This document shows, in pieces, positions 8,638-16,905 of a DNA stretch of 64,000 nucleotides. The stretch spans positions 83,739 through 147,738 of the forward strand of contig CAMDDL010000006.1 in the NCBI GenBank assembly GCA_945891505.1. The letters are read 5' to 3'. Both the position numbers and the translations under genes were made by a program. This DNA comes from Maricaulis salignorans. Its GTDB lineage: Bacteria > Pseudomonadota > Alphaproteobacteria > Caulobacterales > Aquidulcibacteraceae. The notes under the pieces were generated by a model. That model saw nothing but the letters and a program-made list of their open reading frames with translations. It was not told the origin of the DNA and searched no databases. The stretch's first letter is position 1; the number at the start of each line of letters is the position of its first letter.

Positions 8638-9638
8638 GGTTTAGGAAAGCCGTGATCTTGCGCCCAATTTAGCACAAGCTCGGGCCATAGGGCCAAGGGC
8701 GTGCCTGCAATCCCACGCAGACCAAAGCCGTGACCACCTCTCTCAAACAGGTGCAGACTGACCGAGACCTTGCCGCGCCGGGCTGCTTCATAGAGCATCA
8801 AGGCGTTTTCAACCGGCACAGCGGGGTCGTCTCCTGCATGGAGAATGAACAAGGGTGGTGCGTCGGCCCGAACGGAGGTCTCCAACGAATAGGCTGCAAT
8901 TGCCGCCGGAGTGGGGGTAAGTCCGATCATATTCTCGCGCGACTTGGGGTGCCTGAAGGGCTCAGTCATGGTCGCAACAGGATACATGAGGACAGCTAGA
9001 TTTGGCTTGGCAGAAAGCCTGTCGACACTGTCCAACGGCGGCGTGATGGCTTGATCGAACTTGAGCGCAAGGGAGCCTGCGACATGACCGCCTGCGGAAA
9101 AGCCCATCGCCATGACTTTGTTGGCGTCAATGCCATCTTGTGCCGCCCGCGAGCGGATGACGCGCATGGCCCTTTGGGCATCTTGTAAGGGCGTATCTGG
9201 TCCCGCGGCCCAGCCTTGGTGGGGCAGGCGATAGCGCAGGACGTAGACCTGATAACCCTCAGCGGCAAAGCGCTTAGCGCCCTCATAGCCTTCCTTGTCA
9301 ATCACTACCCAAGAATAGCCGCCACCGGGTATAATCAAAATCGCTGCCCCATTGGGCTTCTTGGGGCGAAAGTGGCTGAGGTTGGGTTGGGCGACTTGAT
9401 GGGCCGCGCGGTCGATCAGGTTGAACGGATTGCTGCGGAAGACAATTTCTTCTTTGGGCGGGGGCTTAGGCGCACCCGGGGCTGCGCCGGGCCACAGATC
9501 GATCATGGCGTCTGGTTCAATCTGAACAGCACTTGTTTGTGCGCTTGAGGCGGCCGGGAGGCCAAAGTGCGCAACAAGCACGCAAACGAAAACCGAAACC
9601 AATTGTGCGAGGCGAAAAGGGCGCGCTACTAGATTCAT
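8634..9638 (-). CDS. secreted alpha/beta-hydrolase esterase (acetyl-xylan/pectin-acetyl esterase type)
   Basis: About 334 residues with an N-terminal signal peptide ending near ASSAQ. The oxyanion segment IIPGGGYSWVV, the nucleophile elbow GFSAGGH, the acid Asp in HAGDDPAVP and the His in ERGGHGFG give a complete triad. This is the family that deacetylates plant polysaccharides. The ATG at 9638 is preferred over the one at 9650 because AAGG directly abuts the latter. The stop codon overlaps that of the pectate lyase (convergent, 4 nt). Its neighbours make acetylated pectin a plausible substrate. Confidence 0.8.
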   Translation of the reverse strand: MNLVARPFRLAQLVSVFVCVLVAHFGLPAASSAQTSAVQIEPDAMIDLWPGAAPGAPKPPPKEEIVFRSNPFNLIDRAAHQVAQPNLSHFRPKKPNGAAILIIPGGGYSWVVIDKEGYEGAKRFAAEGYQVYVLRYRLPHQGWAAGPDTPLQDAQRAMRVIRSRAAQDGIDANKVMAMGFSAGGHVAGSLALKFDQAITPPLDSVDRLSAKPNLAVLMYPVATMTEPFRHPKSRENMIGLTPTPAAIAAYSLETSVRADAPPLFILHAGDDPAVPVENALMLYEAARRGKVSVSLHLFERGGHGFGLRGIAGTPLALWPELVLNWAQDHGFPKP

Positions 9639-9940
9639 CTTATGTTCCATCCTTCGATCCTGACCCGGCTTATCCGCTAGATGGAGAAGGCCGAATTCTC
9701 TCTGACAAGTACAAATGGGTCAAAGGATGAGAGACAGGCACATCAGCCCGCGACCTTTTGACCGTTTGGATTGCTTTTCCGCTCTATCTTATTCACTTAG
9801 CGTGGGCATTGCTCTAAAAACCTCCCGAGTACAGACTGTTGCGTTTGCCTTACTTTGTTTTGACCTGCGTGGTAAGGATGAAGGGCGCGTCGTGGTTTTC
9901 TTGATAGACAGCGCGCCCTAGAAAGTAGCTCCCAAACCCC
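9639..9940. other. 302-bp gene-free region upstream of the ECF sigma gene
   Basis: No convincing ORF. The region is the divergent promoter space between the esterase and the sigma factor. One 8-bp inverted repeat is present: AGGGCGCG at 9882-9889 pairs with CGCGCCCT at 9912-9919 across a 22-nt loop, just upstream of the sigma ATG. No T-run follows, so it is not an obvious terminator; it could fold in the 5' leader. Confidence 0.5.
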
Positions 9941-10585
9941 ATGTCTTCTTCGGACAATTCTTCACGCAAGCCTTCAGCGAGCCCGTTAGGCTCTGCCAGC
10001 GGCAAAACCCCGGCGACAGCGGGGACCTTGAGTGAAGGGGAGCGTGATCGCTTTGCCGATCTGATGGAAGCCGTGGCGACCCATAAAGATAAAGCGGCCT
10101 ATGGTGAGTTGTTCGCTTATTACGGCCCACGCGTGAAGGCCTATCTCATGCGTCTGGGGGCGGACAATGCACTCGCGGAAGAATTGGCCCAAGATGTGAT
10201 GGTCACGGTCTGGCGCAAGGCCGATCTGTTTGATCGCACGCAAGCGTCCGTCTCAACTTGGCTGTTTCGGGTGGCGCGCAACAAGCGCATCGATGCTATC
10301 CGCCGCACGACCAAGCCAGAGCTTGATCCCAATGACCCCTTGCTCTTGCCATCTGCGCCGCCAGCTGCGGATCAGGTGATCACAGGTGCCGAGCGTGACC
10401 AATTGGTCCGCGCTGCCATTGTCGAATTGCCAGAAGAACAGCGTCAATTGTTGCAGCAAGCCTTTTATGATGGCCTCTCGCACCGCGAGATCGCTGAGCA
10501 GACTGGCACCCCACTCGGCACCGTCAAATCCCGACTTCGATTGGCTTTTTTGAAGCTAAGGTCCAAACTGGACAGCCCAGACTGA
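9941..10585 (+). CDS. ECF RNA-polymerase sigma factor
   Basis: 214 residues. After a low-complexity Ser/Ala-rich N-terminal extension of about 35 residues, sigma region 2 (LFAYYGPRVKAYLMRLG to FRVARNKRIDAIRR) and sigma region 4 (LPEEQRQLLQQAFYDGLSHREIAEQTGTPLGTVKSR) are complete. Followed 132 nt downstream by a ChrR-like protein, the arrangement of singlet-oxygen-response RpoE/ChrR pairs in alphaproteobacteria. In those systems ChrR holds the sigma factor inactive until photo-oxidative stress. Here the partner is unusual (see next gene), so the inducing signal is uncertain. Confidence 0.9.
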   Translation: MSSSDNSSRKPSASPLGSASGKTPATAGTLSEGERDRFADLMEAVATHKDKAAYGELFAYYGPRVKAYLMRLGADNALAEELAQDVMVTVWRKADLFDRTQASVSTWLFRVARNKRIDAIRRTTKPELDPNDPLLLPSAPPAADQVITGAERDQLVRAAIVELPEEQRQLLQQAFYDGLSHREIAEQTGTPLGTVKSRLRLAFLKLRSKLDSPD

Positions 10586-10717
10586 TCGATTGCGGTAAGT
10601 CCGCCTTGACGTTAGGAAATGGCAACCAATATCGGTTATCGTGGAAACGTGAACGAGCCTGAGCTCGATTGCGCTACGACGTGGAATAGACCTTTAGGGT
10701 TTGGATTAGGGAAGAAT

Positions 10718-11365
10718 ATGATCAGCGCATATCCTGATGACTTCCTAACGGCAGACCCCTCGCTGCGTCTTCTCGTCGAGACCCAAGCTGCCTTAAAAGG
10801 CGTCCGCTCGTTCTCCCTCGATTTTGGTGACGTGGTTGGCGGTGTCTCCCTAGAAGCTCAAGGCCCGGTCGACGTTTCCGATCATTTCTTGGCAGACGTT
10901 TTAGCCCGCATTGACGCGTTAGAAGACAGCCATGCCCAAGCGCGCGAGGCTGTGCATGCGGCTGGCCGCGCTTTAGATGAACTTTTAGGCCTGCCCCAGC
11001 CTTTGCGCGACATTAGCCTAGATTCCGCCGCTCAGGAGGGTTGGACTTTTGCGGGTCCGGGCGTCAAATCCATGGCTTTAGAGACTGGAGGTACGCTACG
11101 TGCCAAGCTGTTGCGGATCGAGCCCGGCCATGGCGCACCCCATCATGACCACACCGGCACCGAGTACACGTTGGTGGTCTGCGGTGCCTTTCAAGATGGC
11201 ACCGGCATGTTTGGCCCTGGCGATCTCTCGATTAAGCGCCCTGGCCAAATGCACCATCCGGTGGCCTTGCCGGGCGGCGTTTGCTTGGCTTTGACCGTGG
11301 AAGAAGGCGATATCGCTTTGACCGGTGCGTTGGGCATGCTGCAGCGCCTATTCACCCGCCACTAA
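10718..11365 (+). CDS. ChrR-like cupin anti-sigma protein lacking the zinc-binding N-terminal motif
   Basis: 215 residues, the usual ChrR length. The C-terminal cupin keeps the expected metal ligands: H143, H145 and E149 in HHDHTGTEY and a His at 179/180 in QMHHPV. The N-terminal anti-sigma domain normally has an early His plus H-x3-C-x2-C. The aligned segment LLVETQAALKGVR has Gln23, Lys27 and Arg30 instead, and no Cys at all in that domain. I chose the ATG at 10718, preceded by TTAGGGAAG; an in-frame upstream start at 10619 adds 33 residues but does not restore the motif. It probably still binds the sigma factor but not through structural zinc. Confidence 0.8.
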   Translation: MISAYPDDFLTADPSLRLLVETQAALKGVRSFSLDFGDVVGGVSLEAQGPVDVSDHFLADVLARIDALEDSHAQAREAVHAAGRALDELLGLPQPLRDISLDSAAQEGWTFAGPGVKSMALETGGTLRAKLLRIEPGHGAPHHDHTGTEYTLVVCGAFQDGTGMFGPGDLSIKRPGQMHHPVALPGGVCLALTVEEGDIALTGALGMLQRLFTRH

Positions 11366-11439
11366 ACCCCCCAAGACGTCTACCACCGCCGCACCAGCCT
11401 CTTGACCCTTGGCTCGGACAGGGCAATGAAGCCCCATGC

Positions 11440-11460
11440 ATCATGTGACCTCCACATGAT
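11440..11460. promoter_or_regulatory. perfect inverted repeat upstream of fabI
   Basis: Arms ATCATGTG and CACATGAT, 8 bp each and perfectly complementary, separated by ACCTC, 30 nt before the fabI ATG. A possible promoter (TTGACC at 11402, 17-nt spacer, AATGAA) would place the repeat at the transcription start. A regulator-binding site is more likely than a terminator because there is no T-run. Confidence 0.5.
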
Positions 11461-11489
11461 TGGAATTAGTGTCAGCGGTAGGAGCTCTC

Positions 11490-12317
11490 ATGAGCAGCGA
11501 AACGAAAGAAACTGGCTATCCAACCGGAACCCTGATGAAGGGCAAGCGCGGCCTTGTTATGGGCGTGGCCAATGACAAGTCGATCGCTTGGGGTATTGCC
11601 AGCCAATTGGCCGCCCAAGGCGCCGAACTGGCCTTTACCTATCAAGGCGAAGCGCTGGAAAAGCGCATGCGGCCTTTGGCTGAAAGCGTTGGTTCTGACC
11701 TGATCTTGCCGTGTGATGTCACCGATGATGCAGCCTTGGACACGGTTTTCGCCGCCATTAAGGAAAAATGGGGCGGCCTAGACTTCTTGGTGCACGCCAT
11801 TGCTTTTTCCGATAAAAATGAGCTGAAGGGCTCGTTTGTGGAGAATACAACGCGCGAAAACTTCCTCCGCACCATGGATATTTCGGCCTTCTCGTGGGTT
11901 GCTTGTGCCAAGCGCGCCGCCCCCTTGATGTCGCCCGGCGGCTCGATGATCACTTTGTCTTATCTGGGGGCCGAGCGTGTCTTGCCATCTTACAATGTGA
12001 TGGGCGTCGCCAAGGCAGCGCTGGAAGCTGCCACCCGCTATATCGCCCGCGACTTGGGCCCCAGCGGCATTCGCGTCAACGCTATCAGCGCAGGTCCCAT
12101 GCGCACCTTGGCCTTAGCCGGTATCCAAGGCGGCCGTGGCCTCGTCAATACCGGCCGCGAGTGGTCCTTGATGAAGGAAGATACCAGCATGGAAGGCATT
12201 GCAGGCTGTGCCTTGTGGCTGTTGTCCGATATCGGCCGCTCCACCACCGCTGAAGTGGTCCATGTCGACGCAGGCTTCCACGTTGTCGGCGTGCCGGATG
12301 GTTTGAACGACGGCTAA
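11490..12317 (+). CDS. fabI: enoyl-[acyl-carrier-protein] reductase (NADH), FabI
   Basis: 275 residues. Reduces trans-2-enoyl-ACP in the last step of each fatty-acid elongation cycle. The FabI form of the nucleotide site (GVANDKSIAWGIA) and the catalytic Tyr-x6-Lys (Y168 and K175 in SYNVMGVAK) are intact, as is AIAFSDKNELKG. I use the ATG at 11490 with GGAG 7 nt upstream; the earlier in-frame start adds ten unsupported residues. It lies 124 nt after the ChrR-like gene and 17 nt before the next one. Confidence 0.95.
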   Translation: MSSETKETGYPTGTLMKGKRGLVMGVANDKSIAWGIASQLAAQGAELAFTYQGEALEKRMRPLAESVGSDLILPCDVTDDAALDTVFAAIKEKWGGLDFLVHAIAFSDKNELKGSFVENTTRENFLRTMDISAFSWVACAKRAAPLMSPGGSMITLSYLGAERVLPSYNVMGVAKAALEAATRYIARDLGPSGIRVNAISAGPMRTLALAGIQGGRGLVNTGREWSLMKEDTSMEGIAGCALWLLSDIGRSTTAEVVHVDAGFHVVGVPDGLNDG

Positions 12318-12334
12318 GTTGTCGGGAGTGACCC

Positions 12335-12958
12335 ATGATCACCCAAAGCGACGATTATTTCATCAAGGGATGTGGTCGTTGTGGGCGATTTGAGACGCCA
12401 GACTGTTCGGTCCACCTATGGGGGCAGGGCCTCGCCGCGCTTCGGGAACTCTGCTTGGAAGCTGGGCTGACCGAAACGGTGAAATGGGGCCACCCGTGCT
12501 ATCAAGAGGGGGATCGCAATATCGCTCTCTTGGGCGCGCATCGCGACAGCTTTATCCTGACCTTCTCCAATGCCGCGCTCTTAAAGGATCCAGAGCAAAT
12601 CCTAGAGCGCGCTGGCCCCAACACTCAGACGGCCGACCTTGTACGGTTTAAAGATGTGGCAGAAGTGCAGGCCTTAGCCCCCACGCTGAAAGCCTATTTG
12701 GCTGAGGCGATTGGCTATGCCCGGGCGGGCCTTAAGCCCGTCAAAACCCAAGCAGAATTCGACTTACCCGATGAGCTGATCGAGGCCCTCGACGCCGATC
12801 CAGAGCTAGCTCAAGCCTTCCACGATCTGACCCCGGGCCGACAGCGCAGCTATGCCATCGCGCTCAACACCACCCGAAACCCGACCACCCGCCGGGCGCG
12901 GCTTGATAAGTTTCGTCCCAAAATCTTGCGCGGTAAGGGGGCTTTGGAGCGGGAGTAG
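12335..12958 (+). CDS. YdeI/OmpD-associated, DUF1801-type protein
   Basis: 207 residues. The N-terminal half resembles the DUF1801 fold (ETVKWGHPCYQEGDRNIALLG); the C-terminal half has the YdeI-type helical tail (FHDLTPGRQRSYAIALNTTRNPTTRRARLDKFRPKILRGKG). The biochemical role is unknown; relatives are linked to peptide or antibiotic tolerance. The GGGAG ribosome-binding site and 17-nt spacing suggest co-transcription with fabI. A CGRCG segment near the N-terminus contains paired Cys, of unclear meaning. Confidence 0.75.
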   Translation: MITQSDDYFIKGCGRCGRFETPDCSVHLWGQGLAALRELCLEAGLTETVKWGHPCYQEGDRNIALLGAHRDSFILTFSNAALLKDPEQILERAGPNTQTADLVRFKDVAEVQALAPTLKAYLAEAIGYARAGLKPVKTQAEFDLPDELIEALDADPELAQAFHDLTPGRQRSYAIALNTTRNPTTRRARLDKFRPKILRGKGALERE

Positions 12959-13000
12959 CTGTGTGCTTGGCGTAACGCCCCATGCTTTGAACGACCTAAA

Positions 13001-13067
13001 TGGAGCGCGCAGCACGAGCTGCGCACCTGTACGCCGCGGGCAGGCGCAGCTAATGCTGCGCGGTCCT
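13001..13067. repeat. dispersed palindromic intergenic repeat, copy A
   Basis: 67-nt element between two convergent genes. It begins TGGAGCGCG and ends TGCTGCGCGGTCCT, with an internal inverted repeat around AGCTGCGC and GCGCAGCT. The last 51 nt match copy B at 25914-25963 at roughly four of five positions, with a 14-nt exact terminal match. This resembles REP/MITE-like bacterial intergenic repeats. It may also act as a bidirectional transcription stop between the YdeI-like gene and the TonB receptor. Confidence 0.65.
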
Positions 13068-13098
13068 ATCGCGGCATGCCTGACGCATTGCCAGAGCC

Positions 13099-15297
13099 CT
13101 AAAACGCCTTCGTCAGCCCAAACTGCACCTGCCGTGGTGCGCCCGGCAAAATGCCGCGGGAGCGGTCGACGATGGTGCGGGCGTCGCCGGCATTTTTGAC
13201 GGCGATATAGGCACCCAGCGGCCAGCTTTCTGGGTGGATGTTCAGCGTTAGGTTCCAGATGTCGGCGGCCTTGATCAAGCCGCGTTGCCCGTCCGCCGTT
13301 GGGGCGACGGTGTTGAGGTCATCGGTGAACATCTCGTCAGTGCGGACATATTCGACTTGAAATTCCCCCATCGTGCCGAGGCGATAGCCAATGGCCGCAT
13401 TGATCAGCCATTCGGGCGCATAGGGCAGGCGGTTGCCGGTCACCGACCGCGTTGTGTTGCCCGAGACACCCGAGAAACGTGTGCCGACATAGCTGGCGTC
13501 GGCCACATGGGTCAGCGCTGCGCGGAAATAAAGGTCATTGCCTGTCGTCATCAGGCCCATATCGGCGAGTGAGCCACGCAATGAAGCCTCCAAGCCTTGG
13601 TGTAGCGTCTTACCGGCGCTCGTCAGCGTGGCACCGGCCCCGCCCGCGACAGAGCTTGGGACAATCTGATTGTCAAAGTCCATGCGGAACCAAGTCAAAT
13701 CGACCGCTACACCCTTGGTGACATCGCCGCGCAATCCAGCTTCCCAATTGGTGCTGGTCTCGGCATCCAGATTGATGGATGAGCCCGTCGTGTTGTTGAT
13801 TGCGTCCTCGACGCGCGGTGGGGAGAAGCCCTCATGTACGCCGACATAGGCCGCAAATCTGGGGCTTATCCGGTAAGAGACGCCAAGGCCCGGTATCCAT
13901 TCTTGGACCTGATCCTTCCCGCGCATAGGGCTTGCCGGATTGAGGCGATTGAGCCTTTCAAGATCAATATGCTCATAGCGCAGCCCCGGCGAAATTGTCC
14001 AAGCCCCGATGCTCGCCTTAGTGGTGGCAAAGCCCGACCAAGCTTGCAAATAGCGCAGATTATTTTCACGCACGCCTGCATTCACGCTGGTGCCCGGCGT
14101 TCGGCCGGTTGGCGTGTCGGAATTGATTTGTAGGCGGTTTTGCCGCTCATCATTGTAGCGAATGCCGTATTCGCTCTCAAACCGCACGCTGCCGATTTCG
14201 CCACTCTGGCTCAAACGGCTTTCGAGGCCATAGGTGTGATACTCACGTAGACGGCCTTCATTGCCGCAGGTGGTCAAGAGGTTGGCCATGCTGGCGCAAG
14301 TTGGGTCCGACGCATCATTGGGGCGTTGGGCGGAGTTAGACGATTGCCGCCACCAATCGCGATTAAACCACGAATAAGAGGCCGAGGTTTTCAAGGTGGT
14401 CGTGTCATTGATCGACCAAGCCCATAAGAGGGAGGAGCCCACGCGGACGGCTTCAAATCCGTCATTCACAAAGGCATTCTGGCGGCGATTGGCCAGATAT
14501 TCGGCTTGGGTGAGGCCGGAATAGGTGACTTGGCTATCTTCGCCATAGCGGCTGACGCGCAAGGTCAAATCATGATGCTCGCCCAAGCTTTTTTCGAGCT
14601 TGAGATAGAGGTCATTGATCTTCAAGGACTGATTATCGCGCACGCCATCGGATTGGGTCGCGTTCGCATGGAAGAGGCCGCGCATGCCTGCGATTGGGCC
14701 ACCGAGATTGAGGTCAGCTTCCAAATAGCCATCTGAACCCGCCGCCCACGTCGCCTGGCCTTCAAAGGCTTCGGGCGCAGGCGGTGTCACGTAATTGATC
14801 ACACCGCCGACGGTATTGGGGCCAAAGCGGATTTGGCTTGCGCCTTTGAGGATTTCAATCCGGCTATAACGGCGGATGGGTGGGTGATAATAGGTGGCAT
14901 TGTCGCCATAAGGCGCAAAGCTCAAGGGCAAGCCATCTTCCAACAGCAAGACTTTGCTTGAGCGCGTCGGCGATAGGCCGCGAATACCAATATTAGGGCG
15001 CAGGCCTATGCCTTCTTCATCGCGTGCAAAGACGCCCGGTACTTGGCGCAACGCTTCATTGACGGACAAGACGCGCGCGCGAACCAGATCGGCTTGCTCA
15101 ATCGTGGCACCAGAGCCTGCAATGTTCCGCAGGCCTTCCTTTTGTCCAATGACAATAATGGTCTCCACTGGCGCGCCCTCTTCAGCCGATGCCATTATCG
15201 GGGCAAGGGCAGCTAGGCCGCCGACGCACAGTGCTGTTGTAAGGTGGGAAAGTGTGCCGGCTGTCTTGTTTGTAGTGATACGCATTCTTAGTTTCAT
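13099..15297 (-). CDS. TonB-dependent outer-membrane receptor, iron-chelate (FecA-like) type
   Basis: About 732 residues. A signal peptide ends near MASAEEG, followed by a TonB-box-like ETIIVIG and a plug domain with GIRGLSPTRSSKVLLLEDGLPLS and IEILKGASQIRFGPNTVGGVINYVTPP; the beta-barrel ends in the expected C-terminal Phe. The plug resembles the FecA/siderophore group. A 7-1-7 palindrome resembling a Fur site lies immediately upstream (15300-15314). Starts at 15297 or 15285 are both possible. Divergent from the sensor kinase at 15376. The ligand is not known; ferric citrate or another siderophore fits best. Confidence 0.88.
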   Translation of the reverse strand: MKLRMRITTNKTAGTLSHLTTALCVGGLAALAPIMASAEEGAPVETIIVIGQKEGLRNIAGSGATIEQADLVRARVLSVNEALRQVPGVFARDEEGIGLRPNIGIRGLSPTRSSKVLLLEDGLPLSFAPYGDNATYYHPPIRRYSRIEILKGASQIRFGPNTVGGVINYVTPPAPEAFEGQATWAAGSDGYLEADLNLGGPIAGMRGLFHANATQSDGVRDNQSLKINDLYLKLEKSLGEHHDLTLRVSRYGEDSQVTYSGLTQAEYLANRRQNAFVNDGFEAVRVGSSLLWAWSINDTTTLKTSASYSWFNRDWWRQSSNSAQRPNDASDPTCASMANLLTTCGNEGRLREYHTYGLESRLSQSGEIGSVRFESEYGIRYNDERQNRLQINSDTPTGRTPGTSVNAGVRENNLRYLQAWSGFATTKASIGAWTISPGLRYEHIDLERLNRLNPASPMRGKDQVQEWIPGLGVSYRISPRFAAYVGVHEGFSPPRVEDAINNTTGSSINLDAETSTNWEAGLRGDVTKGVAVDLTWFRMDFDNQIVPSSVAGGAGATLTSAGKTLHQGLEASLRGSLADMGLMTTGNDLYFRAALTHVADASYVGTRFSGVSGNTTRSVTGNRLPYAPEWLINAAIGYRLGTMGEFQVEYVRTDEMFTDDLNTVAPTADGQRGLIKAADIWNLTLNIHPESWPLGAYIAVKNAGDARTIVDRSRGILPGAPRQVQFGLTKAF

Positions 15298-15299
15298 AT

Positions 15300-15314
15300 T
15301 GCGAATGATTTGCA
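15300..15314. promoter_or_regulatory. Fur-like 7-1-7 inverted repeat
   Basis: TGCGAAT-G-ATTTGCA: seven-base arms with one mismatch around a single base, matching the architecture of Fur-family operators. It sits at the very 5' end of the TonB receptor gene and 60 nt upstream of the divergent kinase. Its position next to an iron-type receptor supports the call, although it lies closer to the start codon than usual. Confidence 0.5.
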
Positions 15315-15375
15315 AAAACAACTAGGCGAAATCGTAAATTACAGTCATCACTGGCTTTTTCAGGGTTTCCCCTCT

Positions 15376-16905
15376 ATGAACAGAGGCAAGATAGTTGCCT
15401 CTTTGGTCACAGGAAGCTTTTTTGAAAATGAGCGTGCGATACAAGTGACCTTAAACGTGCCATCCGATAGCCTTGAGGCGGCCACGTCGACGACTCCTAC
15501 CGAGTTTAAGCCCAAAGATGGCTTGACTGCGCGGCTGTTGACCATTGGTGCGGGCTTTATCTTTTTGACAGAGGCCTTATTTTTCCTGCCAACCATGGCC
15601 AGCCTACGCGACGAATGGATCGTTAGTCGTCTCAATACGGCGGAGATTGTCGCGTTGGCCGGAACCGCGCCGGACAGCGATGGTCTGATGGGGGGACGCA
15701 CGTCTGAACTAGTGCGCGCGGCCGAAATCCAGTCGGTGACGATTATCCAGAATGATGTCCGTCTGCTCATTATGGGCACACCGCCGCAAGGCACGATCAT
15801 TGACATTGATCCTGAAGCCCAAACCATTGGCCGATCGCTTTCAGGCGTGTTGGAAGCCTATGCAGCGCCTGAAGGTCGATACCTTCGCATCGTTGGGCGG
15901 CCGCAGACCAATGCGGCGATCAAGCTTGAAGTCATTGTCGCAGAAGCACCATTAAAAGACTCGCTGATGCGGTCGACTTGGCAGGTATTGTTTGCGTCCT
16001 TAGCTTTGTCCTTGACCATTGGCGCGCTGATTTATGCGGCTTTGGCCGACGGCTTTGTGCGGCCCATGCGGCGTTTAACGCGGGCAATTGCGCGCTTCAG
16101 CACCGCACCAACTGATGCAAGCCGCGCCTTGGTACCTTCAGGGCGGAACGATGAAATTGGGCAAGCCGAAGTTGCTTTTTCTGCCATGCAAGATACCGTG
16201 CGGCAGGCCTTCATTCAGAAGGATCGCCTGGCGCAATTGGGGCTTGCGGTCTCCAAAATCTCCCACGATCTACGTCACTCGCTGGGCGCGGCCCAATTGG
16301 TGAGTGAGCGTTTGGCTTCGGTAGATGATCCGGTTGTGCGGGCAACCGCGCCCCGGCTTGAACGGGCATTGCAACGGGCGGTCAATTTAGCCCAATCCAC
16401 CTTGGCGTTTGGGAAAGCGCAAGAACGTCCGCCTGAAACTGAGCTCCTCTATCTGTCTGATGCGTTGGATGACGCAGCAGAAGAAGCTTTGGCAGGCCTG
16501 ACCGTGCCTTGGCAGCATGATGTTCCCAATGACCTTGAGATCGAAATCGATGGCGAGCATTTGCATCGTATCTTGACCAATTTGATCCGAAATGCCGCTC
16601 AAGCAATCGCTCAATCGCGTAAGCCTGGCTCGATCCATGCCCATGCGGCCGTCGAGGGGGATCGCATTGACCTACATATTGTCGATAAAGGGCCAGGTCT
16701 GCCGAAACGCGTGCAGGACAATCTGTTCATGCCGTTTGCGGGCAGCGGGCTAACAGGTGGGACAGGGCTTGGCCTAGCCATTGCACGCGAGCTTGCCCGC
16801 CTCAACGGTGGCGACATCGTCTTGGTCTCGACTGGGCCGTCGGGCACCGACTTCATCGTGCAAGTATCGGCGGAAAAGGCTGATCCGGAGGAGGGCGCTG
16901 CCTAA
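15376..16905 (+). CDS. orphan membrane sensor histidine kinase
   Basis: About 510 residues: TM1 (around LLTIGAGFIFLTEALFF), a periplasmic sensor region of about 150 residues, TM2 (VLFASLALSLTIGALIY), HAMP, a dimerisation domain with phospho-acceptor His in KISHDLRHSLGAAQ, and an ATPase domain with N-box NLIRNAAQA and G-boxes GPGLP and GTGLGLAIA. The ATG at 15376 has AGGG 10 nt upstream; a TTG 66 nt earlier is in frame. No response regulator is adjacent. Its divergence from an iron receptor across a short shared promoter hints that it may sense something related to that receptor. The stop overlaps that of the AmpG-like gene. Confidence 0.88.
   Translation: MNRGKIVASLVTGSFFENERAIQVTLNVPSDSLEAATSTTPTEFKPKDGLTARLLTIGAGFIFLTEALFFLPTMASLRDEWIVSRLNTAEIVALAGTAPDSDGLMGGRTSELVRAAEIQSVTIIQNDVRLLIMGTPPQGTIIDIDPEAQTIGRSLSGVLEAYAAPEGRYLRIVGRPQTNAAIKLEVIVAEAPLKDSLMRSTWQVLFASLALSLTIGALIYAALADGFVRPMRRLTRAIARFSTAPTDASRALVPSGRNDEIGQAEVAFSAMQDTVRQAFIQKDRLAQLGLAVSKISHDLRHSLGAAQLVSERLASVDDPVVRATAPRLERALQRAVNLAQSTLAFGKAQERPPETELLYLSDALDDAAEEALAGLTVPWQHDVPNDLEIEIDGEHLHRILTNLIRNAAQAIAQSRKPGSIHAHAAVEGDRIDLHIVDKGPGLPKRVQDNLFMPFAGSGLTGGTGLGLAIARELARLNGGDIVLVSTGPSGTDFIVQVSAEKADPEEGAA

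Noticed and set aside
9715..9921. 68-codon plus-strand frame before the ECF sigma gene
   Set aside because: No ribosome-binding site, no codon bias, and it crosses the inverted repeat in the leader.
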